Shown here piece by piece: positions 7,804 through 10,317 of a stretch of 10,317 nucleotides of DNA (position 1 is its first letter; every line of letters begins with the position of its first letter). Source of the DNA: Bacteroidaceae bacterium (GTDB lineage: Bacteria; Bacteroidota; Bacteroidia; Bacteroidales; Bacteroidaceae); the NCBI GenBank assembly GCA_900770665.1, contig CAAGKZ010000020.1, positions 1 to 10,317 of the forward strand, in the 5' to 3' direction. Made by a program: the position numbers and the translations under genes. The notes under the pieces are model-generated. The model made no database searches. It had not been told where the DNA came from and saw only the letters and a program-made list of their open reading frames with translations.

Positions 7804-7835
7804 TGCTGGCCACAGACACTACAGCAAGCCGGCCA
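7804..7835 (+). other. Possible leader hairpins of nagA mRNA
   Basis: The leader can form TGCTG (7804-7808) with CAGCA (7822-7826), or TGGCC (7807-7811) with GGCCA (7831-7835). The two pairings exclude each other because they share 7807-7808. GGCCACA also occurs twice as a direct repeat (7808-7814 and 7831-7837). There is no T-run after either stem, so an attenuator is not indicated. Confidence 0.25.
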
Positions 7836-7875
7836 CAAGAATAAGAACAAACACAACAATTAACCATAAAAGATT

Positions 7876-9039
7876 ATGCTTAAGCAAATTATCAATGCAA
7901 AAATCCTCACTCCACAAGGTTGGTTGAAGGATGGTTCAGTAATCATCAGAGACAACAAGATTCTCGAGGTTACAAACTGCGACCTCGTTGTTGTAGGCGC
8001 AGAAGTTGTTGACGCCAAAGGTATGTACGTTGTACCCGGCGGTGTGGAAATCCACATCCACGGCGGTGGCGGTTGCGACTTCATGGAGGGTACAGAAGAG
8101 GCTTTCCGCGGTGCAATCAAGGCACACATGAAACATGGTACAACAAGTATCTTCCCCACCCTTTCATCATCGACCGTTCCCATGATTGAGGCTGCAGCCG
8201 AGACATGTACAAAGCTCATGGCCGAGCCCAACAGCCCCGTACTCGGTCTGCACCTTGAGGGTCACTACTTGAACATGGCAATGGCCGGTGGCCAGTTGCC
8301 CGAGAACATCAAGGACCCCGATCCAAATGAATATATTCCTTTGGTTGAGAAATGGGACTGTATCAAGCGTTGGGACGCAGCTCCTGAGCTCCCGGGCGCA
8401 ATGCAGTTCGGTAAATACATAACCTCAAAGGGCATCCTCGCATCTGTGGCACACACACAGGCCGAGTATGACGATATCCACGCAGCGCGCAAGAATGGCT
8501 ACACACACGCCACACACTTCTACAATGCGATGCCTGGTTTCCACAAGCGTCGCGAGTACAAGTACGAGGGTACTGTGGAGAGCATCTACTTGCACGAGGA
8601 CATGACTGTTGAGGTTGTTGCCGACGGCATCCACGTGCCACCGACAATCCTGCGCCTCATCCACCGCATCAAGGGTGTTGAGCGTGCCTGCGTAATCACC
8701 GACGCTTTGGCCTGCGCAGCAAGTGACAGCACAACAGCTTTCGACCCACGCGTAATAATTGAGGACGGTGTCTGCAAACTCGCCGACCGCACAGCACTCG
8801 CCGGTTCGGTAGCGACAATGGACCGTCTCATCCGCACATTGGTACAGAAGGCCGAGATACCTCTCGATGACGCAGTACGCATGGCATCGGAGACACCTGC
8901 AAAGATTATGAACGTATATGACCGCAAGGGTTCATTGCAGAGAGGCAAGGATGCCGACCTCATGATTCTTGACGATGACCTTAACATACGCGCCGTCTGG
9001 GCTATGGGTCAGCTCGTTGAAGACACATACAAGCTTTAA
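7876..9039 (+). CDS. nagA: N-acetylglucosamine-6-phosphate deacetylase
   Basis: This cytoplasmic enzyme removes acetate from GlcNAc-6-phosphate to give glucosamine-6-phosphate, feeding amino-sugar catabolism or cell-wall precursor recycling. It is an amidohydrolase-superfamily TIM barrel of normal length (387 residues). The beta-1 motif HIHGGGG is at 60-66 (His60, His62). Metal ligand Glu128 lies in LHLEGH, His193 in SVAHTQAEYDD and His214 in THATHFYNAM. Substrate-contact His253 is in DGIHV, and catalytic Asp276 is in ITDALACAAS. These line up with E131, H195, H216, H251 and D273 of the E. coli enzyme. After Glu128 the usual EGPF/EGPY is replaced by EGHYLN, a variation worth noting but not one that removes a catalytic residue. 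The C-terminal small beta domain (about 345-387) includes GxLxxGKDADLMILD. The start is the first ATG after an A-rich leader; no clear Shine-Dalgarno is seen, as is normal in this phylum. It stands alone between its own promoter and terminator; nagB is not in the window. Confidence 0.97.
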   Translation: MLKQIINAKILTPQGWLKDGSVIIRDNKILEVTNCDLVVVGAEVVDAKGMYVVPGGVEIHIHGGGGCDFMEGTEEAFRGAIKAHMKHGTTSIFPTLSSSTVPMIEAAAETCTKLMAEPNSPVLGLHLEGHYLNMAMAGGQLPENIKDPDPNEYIPLVEKWDCIKRWDAAPELPGAMQFGKYITSKGILASVAHTQAEYDDIHAARKNGYTHATHFYNAMPGFHKRREYKYEGTVESIYLHEDMTVEVVADGIHVPPTILRLIHRIKGVERACVITDALACAASDSTTAFDPRVIIEDGVCKLADRTALAGSVATMDRLIRTLVQKAEIPLDDAVRMASETPAKIMNVYDRKGSLQRGKDADLMILDDDLNIRAVWAMGQLVEDTYKL

Positions 9040-9064
9040 TAATCATAAAAAAGATTATACGAGA

Positions 9065-9097
9065 CGGGCGGGTGGCATTGCCACCCGCCCGATTTTT
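9065..9097 (+). terminator. Intrinsic terminator of nagA
   Basis: A perfect 12-bp GC-rich stem (CGGGCGGGTGGC at 9065-9076 with GCCACCCGCCCG at 9080-9091) has an ATT loop and is followed by ATTTTT. It starts 26 bp after the nagA stop and is one of the strongest hairpins in the window. Confidence 0.95.
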
Positions 9098-9175
9098 GTA
9101 TGTAAAAAAAACAAAAAGCACAGGTTAATTGTTATTATTGGCAAGAATTATAAACATAAACCATAAAAAATGTAA

Positions 9176-9191
9176 GAAGCTGTTTAAATTT
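9176..9191 (+). repeat. Left terminal inverted repeat
   Basis: GAAGCTGTTTAAATTT, the left end of the MITE-like element. It matches the complement of the right end except at its fifth base (C here, T there). TAA lies immediately outside. Confidence 0.7.
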
Positions 9192-9491
9192 ATATCGCCA
9201 AGCTTTTTATAGAGCAAAAAAATAGTGCCAACGAGCAAAACGCAAGTTTACTTGCAAGTTTTAAAGCGAGTGCAGCCTATTTTGGCGCAATGCAAATAGG
9301 ATGTTTATTTATTTTTCAAAGGCGCAAAGTGCTGATTAAGCGAGTGCAAAGGAAATTCATTTACTTTGCCGAGCGCTAGGCAGTTGGACGTAGTCACAGC
9401 GGGCTATGTAACTGCGAAAAAGAAAGAAACAGACGTTTTTGAATATAAAAAACGGCGAAATGGCCAGTTTCTATAATAAAATATTTTTTAA

Positions 9492-9507
9492 AAATTTAAA
9501 CAACTTC
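9492..9507 (-). repeat. Right terminal inverted repeat
   Basis: AAATTTAAACAACTTC on the plus strand, the right end of the MITE-like element, inverted relative to 9176-9191 with one mismatch. TAA lies immediately outside. Confidence 0.7.
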
Positions 9508-9570
9508 TAAAATAGACAGTTGAGGAGCATTTTTATTAAATTAAGGACAAAATTTACCCACTTTATTCAC

Positions 9571-9578
9571 TATCTTTG
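9571..9578 (+). promoter_or_regulatory. -7 box of the M3 peptidase gene
   Basis: TATCTTTG is an exact TAnnTTTG box, identical to the glnN one, 17 bp before the ATG at 9596. The predicted leader is only about 10 nt. No good TTTG is seen at -33; the upstream DNA is AT-rich and the MITE-like element ends 63 bp away. Confidence 0.7.
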
Positions 9579-9595
9579 CATAAGAGAGAAAACAT

Positions 9596-10317
9596 ATGAC
9601 AGATAACAGACCAACAATTGATATGAATCCACTCCTGATGCCACACGACACCCCTTATGGCGCAATTCCATATGACCGTATAACACTGCAGCATTATATC
9701 CCTGCAATCAAGGAGGCTATAGCACGTGAGGAAGAGGCTGTAAATGCCATATGCAATAGCAGCGATGCCGCAACATTCGACAACACAATTGCAGCACTGG
9801 ACTACGCAGGCCTGCTGCTTGGTGACATAATTGGCGCATTCAATGCAGTTGCCAATGCATGCAGCAATGACGAGATACTTGCCATTGAAGAAGAGATGCA
9901 GCAACTGTATGTTGCCCACAAGAACAACATCACGCTCAACGAAAAACTCTTTGAGCGCATAAAGGCCGTTTATGAGAGCGATAATGACAGCCTCACAACC
10001 GAGCAGCAACGCCTGTTGCAACAGACATACGACAATTTTGTACGCAACGGTGCCAACCTGACAGGCGACGAGCGCGACGAGTACCGCAGGCTCACAGAGC
10101 GCCTTGCCACACTCGGGGTAAAATTCCAGGAGAACAGCATAAAGGACACCGATGAGTACACGCTTCACATAGATAACGAAGCAGACATCGAAGGCCTGCC
10201 CGAGGATGTGAAGGATGCAGCCCGCAACAACGCCAAAGAGAACGGCAAGGAGGGTTGGCAGTTCACCCTGCACCGTCCAAGCTACCTGCCTTTTATCACC
10301 TACTGTCGCAACCGCGA
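9596..10317 (+). CDS. M3-family metallopeptidase (oligopeptidase / peptidyl-dipeptidase Dcp-like), N-terminal part
   Basis: The gene is open from the ATG at 9596 to the right edge: 240 complete codons plus two bases, with no stop codon. The translated start reads MTDNRPTIDMNPLLMPHDTP and continues YGAIPYDRITLQHYIPAIKE. This matches the N-terminal helical lobe of M3 enzymes of the Dcp/oligopeptidase A group ('NPLL...TPfg..PfdkI...hy.PA...a'). Further family-like stretches are TFDNTIAALDYAG (about 60-72), the AIEEEMQQLYVAH region (about 95-107), LFERIKAVYES (about 117-127) and ATLGVKFQENSIKDT (about 172-186). Family members are about 680-700 residues, so roughly one third is present. The zinc motif HEFGH, and so the proof of activity, lies beyond the window. 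There is no signal peptide or lipobox with this start, which suggests a cytoplasmic enzyme that cuts short peptides. A later in-frame ATG at 9623 (residue 10) also fits the conserved NPLL start, but the -7 box at 9571 favours the first ATG. Confidence 0.92.
   Translation, partial: MTDNRPTIDMNPLLMPHDTPYGAIPYDRITLQHYIPAIKEAIAREEEAVNAICNSSDAATFDNTIAALDYAGLLLGDIIGAFNAVANACSNDEILAIEEEMQQLYVAHKNNITLNEKLFERIKAVYESDNDSLTTEQQRLLQQTYDNFVRNGANLTGDERDEYRRLTERLATLGVKFQENSIKDTDEYTLHIDNEADIEGLPEDVKDAARNNAKENGKEGWQFTLHRPSYLPFITYCRNR

Larger units (their letters stand above)
9176..9507. mobile_element. MITE-like non-coding element with terminal inverted repeats
   Basis: A 332-bp stretch with no credible reading frame is bounded by 16-bp inverted repeats that match at 15 positions: GAAGCTGTTTAAATTT at 9176-9191, and AAATTTAAACAACTTC at 9492-9507, whose complement is GAAGTTGTTTAAATTT. 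Both ends are flanked by TAA (9173-9175 and 9508-9510), which could be a 3-bp target duplication of the TNA kind made by some IS5-family groups; in such AT-rich DNA this could be chance. The interior is rich in hairpins: 9242-9255, 9276-9300, 9346-9369, 9380-9415 and 9434-9454. It also has internal direct repeats: AAGCGAGTGCA at 9264-9274 and 9338-9348, GGCGCAA at 9284 and 9321, and GAGCAAAA at 9212 and 9233. No transposase is present, so it would be non-autonomous. A structured RNA or a REP-like intergenic repeat is the alternative reading. Confidence 0.65.

Noticed and set aside
7665..7859. Minus-strand frame encoding a hydrophobic 64-residue peptide upstream of nagA
   Set aside because: Its Phe/Leu/Cys run is what the A-rich plus strand gives when read in reverse, and it overlaps the nagA promoter; no start signal supports it.
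9176..9507. CRISPR array or degraded transposase gene
   Set aside because: The internal repeats are short, unevenly spaced and only in pairs, unlike CRISPR. No frame in the element reads as a transposase fragment.
9563..10273. Long minus-strand open frame at the right end (236 codons, Cys- and Val-rich)
   Set aside because: It is the antisense shadow of the M3 peptidase gene, whose plus-strand frame matches a known family and has an exact promoter box.

Overview
The window looks like chromosomal DNA from a member of the order Bacteroidales (Bacteroides/Prevotella/Muribaculaceae-like; the genus cannot be fixed from sequence reading alone). The evidence is a type III glutamine synthetase, a secreted M60-type protease with a C-terminal tail like those of the type IX secretion system, exact Bacteroidales -7 promoter boxes (TAnnTTTG) ahead of three genes, and weak ribosome binding sites.

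Layout. A minus-strand block covers the left 7.4 kb. In transcription order it holds glnN (type III glutamine synthetase), a strong intrinsic terminator, a 1130-residue secreted M60-like metalloprotease, ribE (riboflavin synthase), a small exported protein resembling DUF4359, and an unrecognised 193-residue soluble protein. The last four genes are tightly spaced (51, 29 and 1 bp), so they could be co-transcribed. A 462-bp AT-rich divergent region separates glnN from nagA on the plus strand. It carries a well-formed glnN promoter, a nagA -7 box and four inverted repeats, one of which lies on the nagA promoter. nagA ends at a textbook GC-rich terminator. It is followed by a 332-bp non-coding element with 16-bp terminal inverted repeats (a MITE-like element), then a promoter and the first 240 codons of an M3-family oligopeptidase, which runs off the right edge.

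How the genes may fit together. The M60-like protease has discoidin-like (F5/8 type C) and possible beta-trefoil modules, as seen in gut enzymes that attack mucin-type glycoproteins. NagA processes N-acetylglucosamine-6-phosphate, a product of mucin and peptidoglycan sugars. The M3 enzyme would degrade short peptides, and GlnN assimilates ammonia. A theme of host-glycoprotein carbon and nitrogen use is plausible, but it is an inference from gene content: these genes are not one operon. I found no CRISPR array, tRNA, rRNA, phage or defence system. The most unusual structures are the MITE-like element at 9176-9507 and the dyad cluster between glnN and nagA.
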